A stretch of 64,000 nucleotides of DNA from Isoetes taiwanensis (GCA_021234155.1 JAJEKV010000143.1:508636-572635), one strand, 5' to 3'; positions 24,316 through 35,317 are shown, numbered from the stretch's first letter. Numbers and translations: made by a program. The notes: generated by a model not told the origin, from the letters alone.

Positions 24316-25786
24316 CGTAAAGTCCACCTAGGCCACGTTCTGCCCCCATATTGAATATGGTGTTGACATTTGGCATGTTTTCAAACCCAAAAATTGTTAT
24401 AAAATTGGTGGTATTTAACTTTTTATCAGAATGTCTAGTAAGAATTTTTTAATGTTGAGTAAAATTTTAGAGAATGCAGGGTAAAAGATACAGAATCAAT
24501 AGTAAGAAAATTAGAATCAGTAGTAAAAACTTGCAGAATGCAAGTAAAAATTCCCCTCCCCGAATTCTTTCCACATATCAACCTCAAAATCCTCTTCATT
24601 ATCTTTGTCTTCTAGATCAAGACTAATATCTGCCTGACTAATATTCAGCACAAAAGACGGTGCTCCACAATCACTTGTACATGAATCAACCATACCAGGC
24701 TGATACACAGCTAAAACATCAAACAAAACATGAGAACAAAAATAGAAGAACACCAAAACCCCATAATATGTTGCTATTACAACCTTAGTACGTGCAGAGT
24801 CCTCAAGAACCTGGAAAACAATGGAAATGTCAGTAAAAATAGAAAAACACACTAAACAACAATAAAACTAACGAATTACCTTCCTGCATGTTTGATATTC
24901 TCGACAAAAACTACAGAAAACATAACCTACACCCAAAGGAACTCACTGACAGTCGTCCAGACCTACATATCTCGAAAAATATGATGAATCTGCTGTCGAA
25001 ATCAAGCATGCAAGCCATGTTCTTGCATTTCTTACCTTTGAACCACAGAAAAGAACAGTTACACAAGCAGCGCCAGCAAGCAAGCAACAAACTAGCAAGA
25101 AACAGGGGCGCTAGCTCCCAAACTCTGCAAGAACCTATGCTGCACCTCCCTAACACAAGAAAAATCGTAAATCAAGGTTGTTCTTTGCCAGCGTCATCAT
25201 GTTTGATATTCTCGACAAAAACTACAGAAAACATAACCTACACCCAAAGGAACTCGCTGACAGTCGTCCAGACCTACATATCTCGAAAAATATGATGAAT
25301 CTGTTGTCGAAATCAAGCATGCAAGCCATGTTCTTGCATTTCTTACCTTTGAACCACAGAAAAGAACAGTTACACAAGCAGCGCCAGCAAGCAAGCCTAG
25401 CAAGAAACAGGGGCGCTAGCTCCCAAACTCTGCAAGAACCTATGCTGCATCTCCCTAACACAAGAAAAATCGTAAATCAAGGTTGTTCTTTGCCAGCGCC
25501 ATCATTGATCCGGCAGATGTTCGTCATTGCAGAGAAAACCAAAACTAAACAACTAAACTGAGGCGCTAGGTCGCCAGAATCCATTAAAAGCTATGGCGCA
25601 CCTCCCTAACAAAGCAAACACACAAAAATGGTGCATCTACTGCGCCAGCGCCATCGCTGATCCGGCAGAGCCTCCGGCATTGCAAGATGCAGAGAAAAAG
25701 GGTCGGAAATATGAGCTATCATTCCCTTTTATGCCATAGCTGACGTGGCAATGACGTGGCAGAACGTGGCCTAGGTGGACTCTACG
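24316..25786. mobile_element. TIR element nested in the left LTR
   Basis: Terminal inverted repeats of about 29 bp with one mismatch lie at 24316-24344 and 25758-25786; their shared core begins AGTCCACCTAGGCCACG. Comparison with the intact LTR at 27907-28563 shows that sequence from here to about 25893, including an adjoining hairpin, is an insertion. The interior contains a 311-bp tandem repeat and no transposase. A minus-strand frame at 24517-24852 (with QADISLDLEDKDNEEDFEVD) may be captured host sequence. A MULE-type origin would fit the long TIRs, but the target duplication is unclear. Confidence 0.7.
24891..25501. repeat. Two-copy 311-bp tandem repeat
   Basis: TTTGATATTCTCGACAAAAA begins at 24891 and at 25202. 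The copies are almost identical apart from an 8-bp deletion (AACAAACT) in the second. A shorter, more diverged third piece (25560-25675) shares GGCGCTAG, CACCTCCCTAAC and GATCCGGCAG. Confidence 0.9.
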
Positions 25787-25793
25787 TTAAGGT

Positions 25794-25891
25794 AAAGCCC
25801 TTTTAGTGGGATTTCTGCATTGTCAAGTGGGCCTCCGCGCTGACGCGCGTCGGCCCACTTTCCAATGCAGAAAGCCCACTAAAAGGGCTTT
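25794..25891. repeat. Long hairpin with 37-40 bp arms
   Basis: AAAGCCCTTTTAGTGGG...AAGTGGGCC (25794-25832) pairs with GGCCCACTT...CCCACTAAAAGGGCTTT (25852-25891) with few mismatches. The loop centre CTGACGCGCGTCGG resembles the centre of the hairpin at 19274-19380. It lies at the right end of the insertion inside the left LTR. Confidence 0.88.
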
Positions 25892-26699
25892 CTTTTATAC
25901 GAAAAACTGGCCAACAGTTCCTATTTGTATCTGTACTAACCTTTTTTTTTATCTGCAAAAGGCATCTGCGAAGATAGCTCGACTCGCCCCCTTCTTTTAG
26001 CCATGTGAAAAAATAGTTCAACATTGCCCTTTTTTGTAAAAGATAGTATTTGCTAATTTTTTTTACTTCAATAGTTGCTTAGATGTCACGCCCCCTTGCT
26101 TAAGCCTTTATTCTTTCTTGGAAACACATTGCGCACACCTTTAGAACATTGTGCACACATGTCATTTGCCTTAACCTTTCTAGTGTCGATCACTCCTCCG
26201 TGCCTGCTCCATATCAATCCATCCCTTCTCAAACAGATCGTCCGCGACCTACCCTTCTCAAGTATGCTCCAATTCGGTCCATCCCTTCTCAAGGTGGTTG
26301 TTTCCACAATCAACATGCACCTCAAAGTTTCTTAAACCTGTGAACTTAAGAAACAGTTATATATGTTATTGTACTTCCACAGTACCATATTTCTTTAACA
26401 CCTCATCATTTCTTTTTTTTTGTAAAATAATTGTATCTCCCGACCTACCACCAGATTTGTCAAGCCTATTGTGTTGCAACCACAATTACCACTCTTCAAA
26501 AATATACATCATGCACCCTTGTTCAAGCCTATTGCGCTGCAGCACATTTAGAGGCATTCACAACTAGTGCACCATGTAATCATAATTACCAATGTACACT
26601 TTGCAAATGATAATCTAATTTTTATTACATATAAAAATCAACATACAAATCAAATCTTACCCTAAAGAAATGTAATCTCCAACTACTTTACCCCATGGC

Positions 26700-27869
26700 C
26701 CCAATTTGGAGCCACTTCCTTTCTTTGGCGATAGCTCTTGACCGCTCCTCATCCTGGAAGCTTAACTTTTCTTCCGCTCATCAGCAGCCTTAGAAGTCTC
26801 AGCTATATCCTCCACGGGCTTGGGAACTTCAATCACATGCATTTGAATAACCTTTTGGAGTTTAGGTGCTTCAGCTCTTGTAATCCCCCCTTCTCCAAAT
26901 GGACAATCTCTTATGTAAGGATTTTCTTCGCATCTATAGCAACCTCCCTTTGGTTCCTTAGATTCCTTTTGCTGTTTATTTTGACCTCCCTCTTTTTGGA
27001 ACCATTACTCTCACCATTATACCTCTTCTTCTTGAAATTTCTAGAAGATTCCTTATTTCCATTTTTTCTCTTTGCTTTTCTTTTTATCCTCCTGATCCGA
27101 GGTGTCTTCGTCCCAAAAATTAAATTTCCTACATTTTGGATCTATTTTCCTTTCTACTGCAGATGCTAGTTTTATAGCTTCATCCAGATCTTTAGGATGC
27201 AGTATTTCCATCTCTGTATAGATATCATCCCTACATCTGCTGGCATATTTTCTTAAAAGCTCATTTCCATTCAAATTTCTTATCAATGCCGCCAAATGAG
27301 TGAATTTAAAAGTATAGGACTGACTATTTTCCCCTGTTTCAAACAGTCCCATTCCCTAAGTAGCTCACTCTGGTAATTAGATGGTAAATGATGTGCTTCA
27401 AACGTTGTTTTGAAACTTTCCCAATTGTTAATCTTTGGATCGCATTCCCGTCCGCCTTGCCACCATGTTTGGGCTTGATCTTTTTAATAAATATCCATGG
27501 CTTGCAGTTTTTCCATGTCCGTTGCCTGCACACATTCAAAGAACTTTTCCCATTGGCTTATGAAGATGACAACCTTAACTAGCTTCGTCTTTCCCCCTTT
27601 GAAAGATGGCATGTCTGCTTTCTCTAACCATTTTCTCAACTTAGGTGGCAGGAGGGATTACTGATGGAGGACCATTAGGCAGAGGAGGTTGCGGAGGTTG
27701 CAGATAAATATCTGGAGGAAGCGGTATAGAATAGACAGTAATTCCACTTGCCTGTCATACTCTTGTTGATTACGAGGCATAGGTAATGCTAACTGAGATG
27801 CATATAGCTGGCATTGGACAAGGCTTTCTGGTATTGTCCCTCAGTAACATTGAAGCGGTTCTGGGCCAT
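26700..27869 (-). pseudogene. Decayed gag of the 23.7-28.6 kb LTR element
   Basis: The reading starts MAQNRFNVTEGQYQKA at 27869. Gag-like sense continues through several frames: LRKWLEKADMPSFKGG, then FFECVQATDMEKLQAMDIY, then SYTFKFTHLAALIRN and SRCRDDIYTEMEILHPKDLD. This matches the Retrotrans_gag capsid region. Near 26930 a CYRCEENPYIRDC segment is a zinc knuckle that has lost its histidine and is one residue short. Frameshifts and stops indicate it cannot make a full Gag. Confidence 0.78.
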
Positions 27870-28571
27870 TGATCAGGTGTTTGGATAGATAGGTTCTGAT
27901 ACCAATTGATACAAATTAAGGGGTCTTTACTACTCAAAGCCCTTCTAGCAATAAGTCTTCGACAAAATATGAATTCAGGAAATCTTGCTTAGCTTATAAC
28001 AGTTCAATACAAAGGCAAGATAACTGACGTATAAGGGTTAAGCAAGGCTTATTTTCCTGGAGCTACAGCAGCATAAACCAAAGTACGAAACTAAGATGTA
28101 GTAATTGAGATTTTATATTAGCTCTTCACCAGAGCAAGAGTTTATTGTTTCCACAACAAGATATGGAGCAACCAGTTTCCACCCAACTAGATCCACATCT
28201 AAGACAATTTCCAAAGGATTTAGGATGAGAGGGATTGATCAAGGCTTATTTTCTCTTCAGCTCATGACCATCCGTTCTACAATAGTTACAAGCTTATATA
28301 TGCTTTAAAGCAATAAAAAATTGGGGCTTGGCTCAACTTACAACTTCAACAAGGGAAGCAGTAGCCAATGCTGGCGGAGCTTCCATGCAATATCTTGAGC
28401 TAGATCAAATTTTTGCAGGGAAGGTCAAAATTGAAGCGGCAATGATGAACTGGAATGCTGAGGTCGAAATCAGTTGTAGAGAGTTCTGTATCCGGAAAGC
28501 TGGCCGACAGTCCCTATTTGTATCTGTATTTACCCTTTTTTTATCTGCAAAAGGCATCTGCGAGAAGATCC

Positions 28572-29324
28572 AGACAATACAATTCTACTATATTCCTGTC
28601 AATGCTGGGTAAACTCTTTGGCTTGATTAATTATGTTTTCAATCTATTTTAAGTGCCTTTCAATTTGCTATTTCTTAGTGGTCATTTGAGCCTTTTCATC
28701 CTAGTAACTGATGGCCTAGCCTGTGCTTGGCTTGGGAAGCCCTGTCGTTGCATCCTGCACCTTGATTCCTATGATCCCTTGCATGCATCTACCCGAGAAT
28801 TTGTCACACTGTAAGTATTCCTCCCTATCTCGAACTATTCAATCTTTTGCCTTATGATTTAAGCTAATTTGTTATTGATACTCGCAGATTCCTCACAGAC
28901 GTGTTTAAGAGGTGGAGGCATGAGGAAAGTGCATTGCATAATGCACCCTGCATTCCATTAGAAACTATCCAACAGCACAATAATTCGGACTGTGGTGTGT
29001 ATGTCATAAATTATGTGAAGAAATTTGTTAGAGACATCAGTGGCAAGGAGGATAATGTGAGTCTCTTAGAGTTTATGTAGTTTTTTGTTTCTTTTTTGTG
29101 TGTGCATGTTATCAATTCATGGCTAAATGCATGTTTTCATGCAGGTTCTGATTAACCGTGATTGGTTCAAAAAAGAAGATATAGATTGCATGAGGTCAGG
29201 CTACAAGATAATGCTCCAGAAACTCCACGATTGCTTGGCTGCAGGAAAGTCCACCTTTCACTTACCCCAGGGTGGCACGGGTGATAGTAGACCCCAGACC
29301 TGCTTACTGGTTCATGGTCCTTGA
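28572..29324 (+). CDS. Ulp1-like SUMO protease, C-terminal part (5' truncated)
   Basis: Exons up to 28608, then 28679-28810, 28888-29056 and 29145-29324, have GT-AG borders and keep frame. Together they give a C48 peptidase core: QTIQFYYIPVNAGGHLSLFI (catalytic His, with Leu where Trp is usual), CILHLDSYDP (catalytic Asp) and NNSDCGVYVINYVKKF (catalytic Cys). All three triad residues are present. Ulp1 enzymes cut SUMO precursors or remove SUMO from proteins. The N-terminus is missing because the LTR element ends just upstream. The gene faces a MULE-type transposase at 30035-32636; MULEs that carry Ulp1 (Kaonashi type) are known in plants, so it may be transposon cargo rather than a host gene. 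Confidence 0.8.
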
Positions 29325-29510
29325 CATTTTGGTAAAAATCTGTGAATGTGATAACCTGAAAACTTTAATGTGAATATTCGCTTGAACACTTGAATGTGAA
29401 ACTGTATGGTAAGAGGTGTATAAAAACTGAAATATATAATCTGATGAGGGCCCTAATTTTGGCTTTTGAGTTAGTGTAATTGTATTGGCTTATAAAAGTG
29501 CAATGGCTCA

Positions 29511-29840
29511 ATGCTTGAAAGTTTAATGTTTCAAAGCTTATTAAAAGTAATACTTCAATGTTTCATTGTTTCTAAGGTCTATGAAAAATAATTAGGTTCA
29601 ATGCATATTAACATATTCCGTGTGATCCCGGAGGAGGGGATCACAATATTCCAAGACATATTTCAATGGTTAAGGTCGGGCTATGAAAAATAATTAAGTT
29701 CAATGCATATTAACATATTCAATGCTTGAAAGTTTAATGTTTCAAAGCTTATTAAAATTAATACTTCAATGTTTCATTGTTTCTGAGGTCTATGAAAAAT
29801 AATTAAGTTCAATGCATATTAACATATTCCGTGTGAGGAC
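29511..29840. repeat. 211-bp tandem repeat
   Basis: ATGCTTGAAAGTTTAATGTT starts at 29511 and 29722. Both copies run to TTAACATATTCCGTGTGA, where the first palindromic GATCCCGG unit begins. Confidence 0.85.
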
Positions 29841-30075
29841 CACCAAGGATGTGGACGCGGGATCCCAGAGGACGGAATCCCGTTTTAATTATTGTGTGAT
29901 CCCGGAGGACGGGATCACCAAGTAGGCGGTCGCGGGATCTCGGAGGAGGGGATCCCGTATGAATTATCCTGTGATCCCGGAGGTCGGGATCAACGATGAG
30001 GCGGACGCGGGATCCCGGAGGACAGAATCCCGTTTTAATTATTGTGTGATCCCGGAGGACGGGATCTCCAAGTAG
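29624..30075. repeat. Left array of GATCCCGGAGGACGGGATC palindromes
   Basis: About seven units of a 19-bp interrupted palindrome (arms GATCCCG/CGGGATC, spacer GAGGA). They lie at ~29624, 29857, 29896, 29928, 29969, 30007 and 30047, alternating between a GTG...CAC and a GCGG...CCCG context with 30-40 bp spacing. The array runs into the 3' end of the transposase frame. See 32691-33600 for the matching right array. Confidence 0.85.
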
Positions 30076-32636
30076 GCGGAAGTCTCCGAGACTCGTCCAA
30101 ACTTACAATCTCGGCCACATCTTCATATGTGGTTTCCTCCCCATGAAAGGCCCCATGAAATAGATCCTCACATGGCCTCAAGTGGTCCATGCCCCCACCA
30201 ATTGTCCCATATTGGGATCCAAGCACCTGTAAAAGATCTTGATCCCTGTAGTTGCCCAACATTTGCATGACCTTAATCTGGTGCTTACATAAGTTGCCAT
30301 TGGCTCCCCAGGGACAGTCACAGCATGCCCAGTTCTTGTGTGCCCCGTTCACAGAGTATGGTCCTTCCCTAGAGTTCGTTCACTTTGCACTTCTGCCTCA
30401 TCTTCTTCGAAGTTAGTGAATGTGACCTGTTCATCAACAATATTCCTTGCACCTCGTATGGCACACTGTACTATCTCTTCCTGGGAGGTGTTCACCACAA
30501 ATCCTGCTTCCTTCATGGACCTAGATGACAAGAGAATTATGTACTTGCAAAATCAAAATAGGCTAGAGAAGATGATTAGAAGTTATACCTGATGTATGCC
30601 ATGTGTGTCTCCACGTTGTTGGTTAGAATGTAGAGCAGCCAATCAATCCTCCGTCCTCCAGAGTGCTCGTTTGGAAATGCCCAGGCGCCTTTTCAAGGCA
30701 CAATGCCATGCCTCTATGGCTGCATTAGTCTCTTGGTTGGAGTGAGGGTACATCCTTGTAGCCAATACCCATTGGCAAATGTTTTTGGTCCACTCCTTAC
30801 TCATGTAAGCCGCCAACTTGGGGTATTGAGGATACGTCCTCACTAAGTCTTCCAATTTCTTAGTGGCCTCCCTCCTTACTGCCTCCCTATACTCTTCACC
30901 ATAGGCATTGTCCCCTAGAGGACCTTCTGTCCTGTACATAATGTAACCAAGTTCCTTGAACAGATCGTTACGTGCCACCTTGTTCTTGATGTTCTTCTGC
31001 AACCACTTGATCCAAGCCCTCCTCACATGCCATATGCAAATTTGCACGGGCACATTAGGAAAAACCTATGGAAATAAACAATGTTAGTACATATGGGATT
31101 CTCCCAAGGATTAGAGTTTGATAAGTTACTTTTTTCACGGCCTTTATCTCAGCATGGACATCATCTGTATTGATGCAAGAAGGTTGCCAATCAGGATCAT
31201 CTTGGCATAAGGATTCCTTTAGTGCTTGCATCCACTTTGTTATAGCTCCACTCTTTTGAGAATTGGTAAGAACGTAAGCCAATGGTAAACCATTGGAATA
31301 CTCATCAAAGGCGATAAGTGTGAAAAGATAAAACCTGCATTAAACCATACACAATAATCAAATCAACTCAATGTACGAGGAGCACACACATTAAAGGTTG
31401 AGGAAGAACCGCACATCTTGTCATTTGTTTTGAAAGTAAAGTCCATGCAAATGGCTCTGTTCTTACCAAATCTCAACATGGACTCCCTTTGGATTGGAGT
31501 CATAACTCCTAATTGAAACAAGTCTCCGTGCTCATGCATGAACACATAATCTTGGTGTTGTTGAACCCACATGTGAATGCTAGTGGGAAGATCTTCATGT
31601 AGCTTCCATGTGTTACGAACAACTCCCTTTTCAACATTGTACACGTCTCGAATTTTCAACACATCATCCCCACACATGCTTTCCTGTCCATTCACTTCAA
31701 GTCTCAACCTCCACCTCTCTTCATGCATGTTCATGACACTACGTGGCATGTGCCATTGGACAAGCTTCTCTCTTACCCATTCCTTCAATTCTTGTGAGAT
31801 CCAGGGTGCTAGCTTGAACTTAATTCTGGAGGATGGGTTAATGACCTACCATGGTAGGGCAAACCTTGGATATTCTTTTGATCAAACCCATTATAAGTGA
31901 TATGTGAAAATTCAGGAAGGAAATAGAGTTGCTTGATTGTACGTATACCCTCTCCCCTCTCAACCCTTTTTTCTACGTGTGCCTGGTGGACGTGGTCTAT
32001 CCTCAACCACATGAGTGTTTGCTGTCTTGTCTTGAGGTCCATATGAACACCAATATCTGTATTGTGCATTACAAGTTAGTTTTGATCTACTAGGTGTAAT
32101 CCTAATGACAAGCACATCAAATGACTTAAAAAAGCAAGAATTATAATCAAACACATAACCTATTGGATCTTGGACTCATGATTTAAAAAACAAACACATG
32201 AATCAAACCAATACCTCTTCAACGTCATATAGGAATCCTTGTAGGATCTTTTTAACACTCTCTCAGGCACTGAACTCCTTAGATAGAAATTGGCAGGTGC
32301 TTCACAATTCCTCTACTCCCCAAGAACGAAATCTTGGACACGGTCTGTATGGATGTAGTAGGTCCAAACAAGCATCTGGCCACCCCCTTGAATACCAGGT
32401 ACCTGATGCTCTTCAGAGTACAAATATACATTGCCATGATCAACCAGGCCATTTGGAGGTGATTCGGGCTGTATTTCAGCCCTAAGCTGAAAAAAAAGCA
32501 TTAAACACCAAATGACAATGCTTGTTTACAGCCCTTGAAGATTGCTATGAATGAATTGAATACTTACCTCTTCTCTCTTCTCCTCTAATTTGTCCATAGC
32601 TGCCGCAGCCACAGCCGCATTCCGCTCCTCCTTCAT
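30035..32636 (-). CDS. MULE-type DDE transposase with SWIM zinc finger
   Basis: A multi-exon minus-strand gene starts about 32636 (MKEERNAAVAAAAMDKLEEK, then a GTAAGT donor). Next come LVDHGNVYLYSEEHQVPGIQ (exon from ~32486) and CSYGPQDKTANTHVVEDRPR. The catalytic part reads RAICMDFTFKTNDKMCGSSS (first Asp), CINTDDVHAEIKAVK (second Asp), QICIWHVRRAWIKWLQKN and NQETNAAIEAWHCALKRRLG (Glu). The end carries a SWIM finger, CDCPWGANGNLCKHQIKVM. This is the layout of Mutator-like transposases, which cut and paste DNA. One frameshift at a T6 run (~31970) and an unclear junction near 31830 leave it uncertain whether a full protein is made. Palindrome arrays lie on both sides. Confidence 0.82.
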
Positions 32637-32690
32637 GCCTCGCTACATCGACATCAACACGCAACAGGGAAGAACCACACTCAGATGGTG

Positions 32691-33600
32691 ATCCTGGAGG
32701 GTGGTCTCAGAACGTCCGCATGTCTTCATTGTATTGGTTTGTCCGTGCATGGGTTGGCAAATTCAAACCTGGACCACCTGTTTAGTCCACGCCGCTATCT
32801 CCACCGTCCAGACGTTCTCATATACTGGCCTCCGGAATCACAGGTGCAAATGACGTGGTGATCCCGGAGGACGGTATAACTCAACGGATCTAACGGCTAC
32901 CAGCAAACCCTCGGTGTCCACGTCAGGGGTATCCACGTCGGCCACGGCCGGGTGATCCCGGAGGACGGGATCCACGTCACCCGCCCGGGGTGATCCCGGA
33001 GGACGGGATCGCCGTCCGGGGTGCCTGGGATCCCGGAGAAGGGGATCACCTCGGCGGATAGTGTCCGTCGTTATCAGCCACGAGCGGGTGATCCCGGAGG
33101 AGGGGATCCACGTCTGGGGTACCAGGGATCCCGGAGAAGGGGATCACCTCGACAGATAACGCTCAATCGCTAACACGACCCACGCCGGTGATCCTGCAGG
33201 GATCGGATCGCCGTCCGGGTGCCTGGGATCTCGGAGGAGGGGATCACCTCGGCAGATAGCATCCGCTGTTATTAGCCACGGGCGGGTGATCCCGGAGGAG
33301 GGGATCCACGTGCTCATGCCCGGGGATCCCGGAGGGCGAGATCATCACGGCGGATAACTTCCGCCGTTAACAGCCACCGACTGTGGGGATCCTGGAGGAT
33401 GGGATCGCCTGGGTGATCCCGGAGGCCGGGATCCTTGAGGCGCGGACGGCCGTGATGGCACGGGGGTTTGGACGGCGGGGATGGACCGGACCGACGTGGC
33501 GTGTGTCGTATGTCAGAACGGGGTCTCCCCAACGGACCCCGTCGAGAGTGGCCCGGGATCCCTGAGGACGGGATCTTTATCTCCGGGATCACCGAATCGA
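32691..33600. repeat. Right array of GATCCCGGAGGACGGGATC palindromes
   Basis: About 14 units of the same palindrome as in the left array, with variants such as GGATCCCGGAGAAGGGGATC. They start near 32691, 32860, 32951, 32988, 33026, 33088, 33124, 33187, 33226, 33288, 33323, 33385, 33413 and 33550. GC content is clearly higher than in the surroundings. The array separates the transposase from the Rep-like gene. A long minus-strand frame across it (33314-33829) is an effect of composition. Confidence 0.85.
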
Positions 33601-33631
33601 GGGTAAAAGTATCCTGAGCCCCGAATGTGAC

Positions 33632-34879
33632 ATGGGCTGTGCCTGCAATGGCACAAATGACGCTGTTGGGGCTGTGGCTGCTGGCAGTGGCTGTGGTGGG
33701 AGGGAGGAATGTGGAGTTGTGCCGGCTGCCGTGTTTGAAGATAGGATCGGGGCCATAGTTCCCGATGTGAATGTGGCTGCAGCCAGAAAAGGAAGTGGGG
33801 AAAGAGGTAGAGGGAAGGGAAGAGCACAAGGAGAATCATGTAGAAGGGGTGGTGGTAGAAGGGCGAATGTGAGGTTGCCCTCCTCTGTGAGTGAGAGTAT
33901 GAGGGATGGGGGTATGGAGGCGGAGGCTCCATCTCAAGAGATGCGGATAGACAGGGGCAGAGGAAGGAAGCGAGGAAGGGGTAGAGGTGGGAGAGCTGTG
34001 ACTTTCATGGAGGAGCACTTGGGTACATATATTGGTGGTGGTGGAGGGGAAGAAGCTCTTGAAGGAAAGTTGCAAGGCTGGGGTTGTGGCTCTATCGTCG
34101 CTAGATCATCTCCATATACAGGCAATAATGCGGTCTGATGCAAAAATCCCTGCTAGTTTGAATGTGAGGATTAAAAATTTCCTGGATTGAGATACCTCTA
34201 AGCTCGCTGGAGCAATGATTTTATGCAAGGCCCTTTGTGGCAGTAAATTGCATTGCTTCGAGGGCATCGTTGGATATTGCCTCAAAGATATTGGTAAGTT
34301 GCATTTCAGAGCGCATATCCATAATATGACCTCGGAACAGATTAGTAGAGGCAAGGAGTTGGATGCTCTCTATGGTGCTGGAGAAATAAAGCACCTGATG
34401 GTGCTTGACACTTGAAATTTGATGGTGAAGGCCTTGCATTTTGTTTCATATCATGGGGGGAAGTTCCAAGGTGTATCTTTGCTCCATACTATTAAGACCA
34501 TGCTGCAAACTGGGAACTTTAGGTTGGCTAGCTCATGGGTTTTACCCAACAACTCTGCTTATGCGTCACTAGAGAGGGTACAGGTTGCGTGGAGGATTAT
34601 GCTGTCACCGCAGACGTGTACATATAAAGACGTACGAATGGCCTTATTTGGGTCTCAGTCAGGTGTAGTTCCAATTTAATGAGTGGGAAAGAGGAGGAAG
34701 AGGGTGTGGGATACCCCAGGTGTGTTTGAAGATGGGGAAGAGAGCTTGGAGAGGGGAAGCAGCGGAGATGAATTCATATATGCTAGGAGTGGTGTGGAAC
34801 GATCGCCTCTAAAGCTCGTTGATCCCTTTGCAGAATTTATCCCTTTGGATATTAATGATGATGAATTTGGCATTGGATG
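33632..34879 (+). pseudogene. Rolling-circle Rep (HUH)-like protein, decayed
   Basis: A Gly/Arg-rich N-terminus (GRGRKRGRGRGGR, AT-hook-like) precedes a segment EGKLQGWGCGS, resembling Rep motif II (HLQG) with Lys for the first His. After a frame change, HCFEGIVGYCLKDIGKLHFR provides motif III, with the Tyr and Lys of the nicking site (YxxK). Then come EQISRGKELDALYGAGEIKH, LHTIKTMLQTGNFRLASSWV and ERVQVAWRIMLSPQTCTYKD, and an acidic tail. From ~34140 to 34879 the frame is constant but crossed by stops (FLD*, LDT*, VVPI*). I remember this layout from Rep-like proteins scattered in algal and oomycete genomes, possibly the HUH transposons called Replitrons. No helicase domain is seen. Too broken to act. 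Confidence 0.5.
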
Positions 34880-35197
34880 ATGTAGCATTCTCTCTTTGTT
34901 ATTAGAACGTTCGTATCGTATCAAATATGAGAATACAAAACAATCAAAGGCATGCAGTTCAAATTACACAGTATTATGTTGTAAAGAACATTATTCTAAT
35001 CCCTAATTTAAAGGTCAATTTGCTTAAAGCGGCTAAAAATATATTGCCTTAGTTATAATCCCATCTATTATTCCTAATCGGTCCCTCCTATCCTAATTGG
35101 TTCCTCCATGAATTAAAAAAAAAATTCCAGCCCTCCATGCCAATGATCATTGGCAATTCACAAAAAATCTGGTTCGTACATGTGGCATTAGCTAGAC
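34880..35197. other. Intergenic, no gene seen
   Basis: AT-rich sequence with a CCTAATCGGTCCCTCC/CCTAATTGGTTCCTCC short repeat (35072-35107). Nothing coding is supported. Confidence 0.4.
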
Positions 35198-35317
35198 ACA
35201 AGTGGCATCAGCCCCAGATTAGTAGCAAAAGAACAGATGCACAATACAGAGACGTGAACAAGTGGCATCAGCCAAACATTAGAAGCAAAAGAACAGAAAT
35301 AGCGAAGAGGGGAGAAC
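35198..35317. repeat. Two-copy 60-bp tandem repeat
   Basis: ACAAGTGGCATCAGCC starts at 35198 and 35258, each followed by an ATTAG-AGCAAAAGAACAGA segment with few differences. It lies immediately left of the MITE at 35325. Confidence 0.8.

Larger units (their letters stand above)
23723..28563 (-). mobile_element. Gag-only LTR retrotransposon (non-autonomous Ty3/gypsy-like)
   Basis: Two direct LTRs bound the element. One runs 23723-24315 and resumes at ~25896-25971 after an insertion; the other spans 27907-28563. Both begin TGATACAAATTAAGGGG on the plus strand. On the minus strand the right LTR is followed by GGTATCAGAACC (27895-27906), a tRNA-Met-type primer-binding site. AAAAGAAGGGGGCGAG next to the left LTR (~25982-25998) is a fitting polypurine tract. 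The internal region of only 1.9 kb holds a decayed gag and no protease, RT or integrase, so the element would need enzymes from a partner. AATGC on both outer sides may be the target duplication. Confidence 0.75.

Noticed and set aside
24517-24852. Minus-strand frame that could be a host exon
   Set aside because: It has exon-like composition but no recognised domain and lies inside a TIR element; it was noted there as possible captured sequence, not as a gene.
24888-25561. Two similar plus-strand frames of 127-135 codons
   Set aside because: They arise from the 311-bp tandem repeat; the similarity is due to duplication of non-coding DNA.
29624-33600. CRISPR-like regular repeats
   Set aside because: The units are short palindromes with irregular spacing in a plant nuclear context, and there are no spacers of uniform length.
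33314-33932. Long minus-strand frames rich in Pro, His and Ser
   Set aside because: They lie antisense to the palindrome array and the Gly/Arg-rich Rep-like N-terminus and reflect base composition only.
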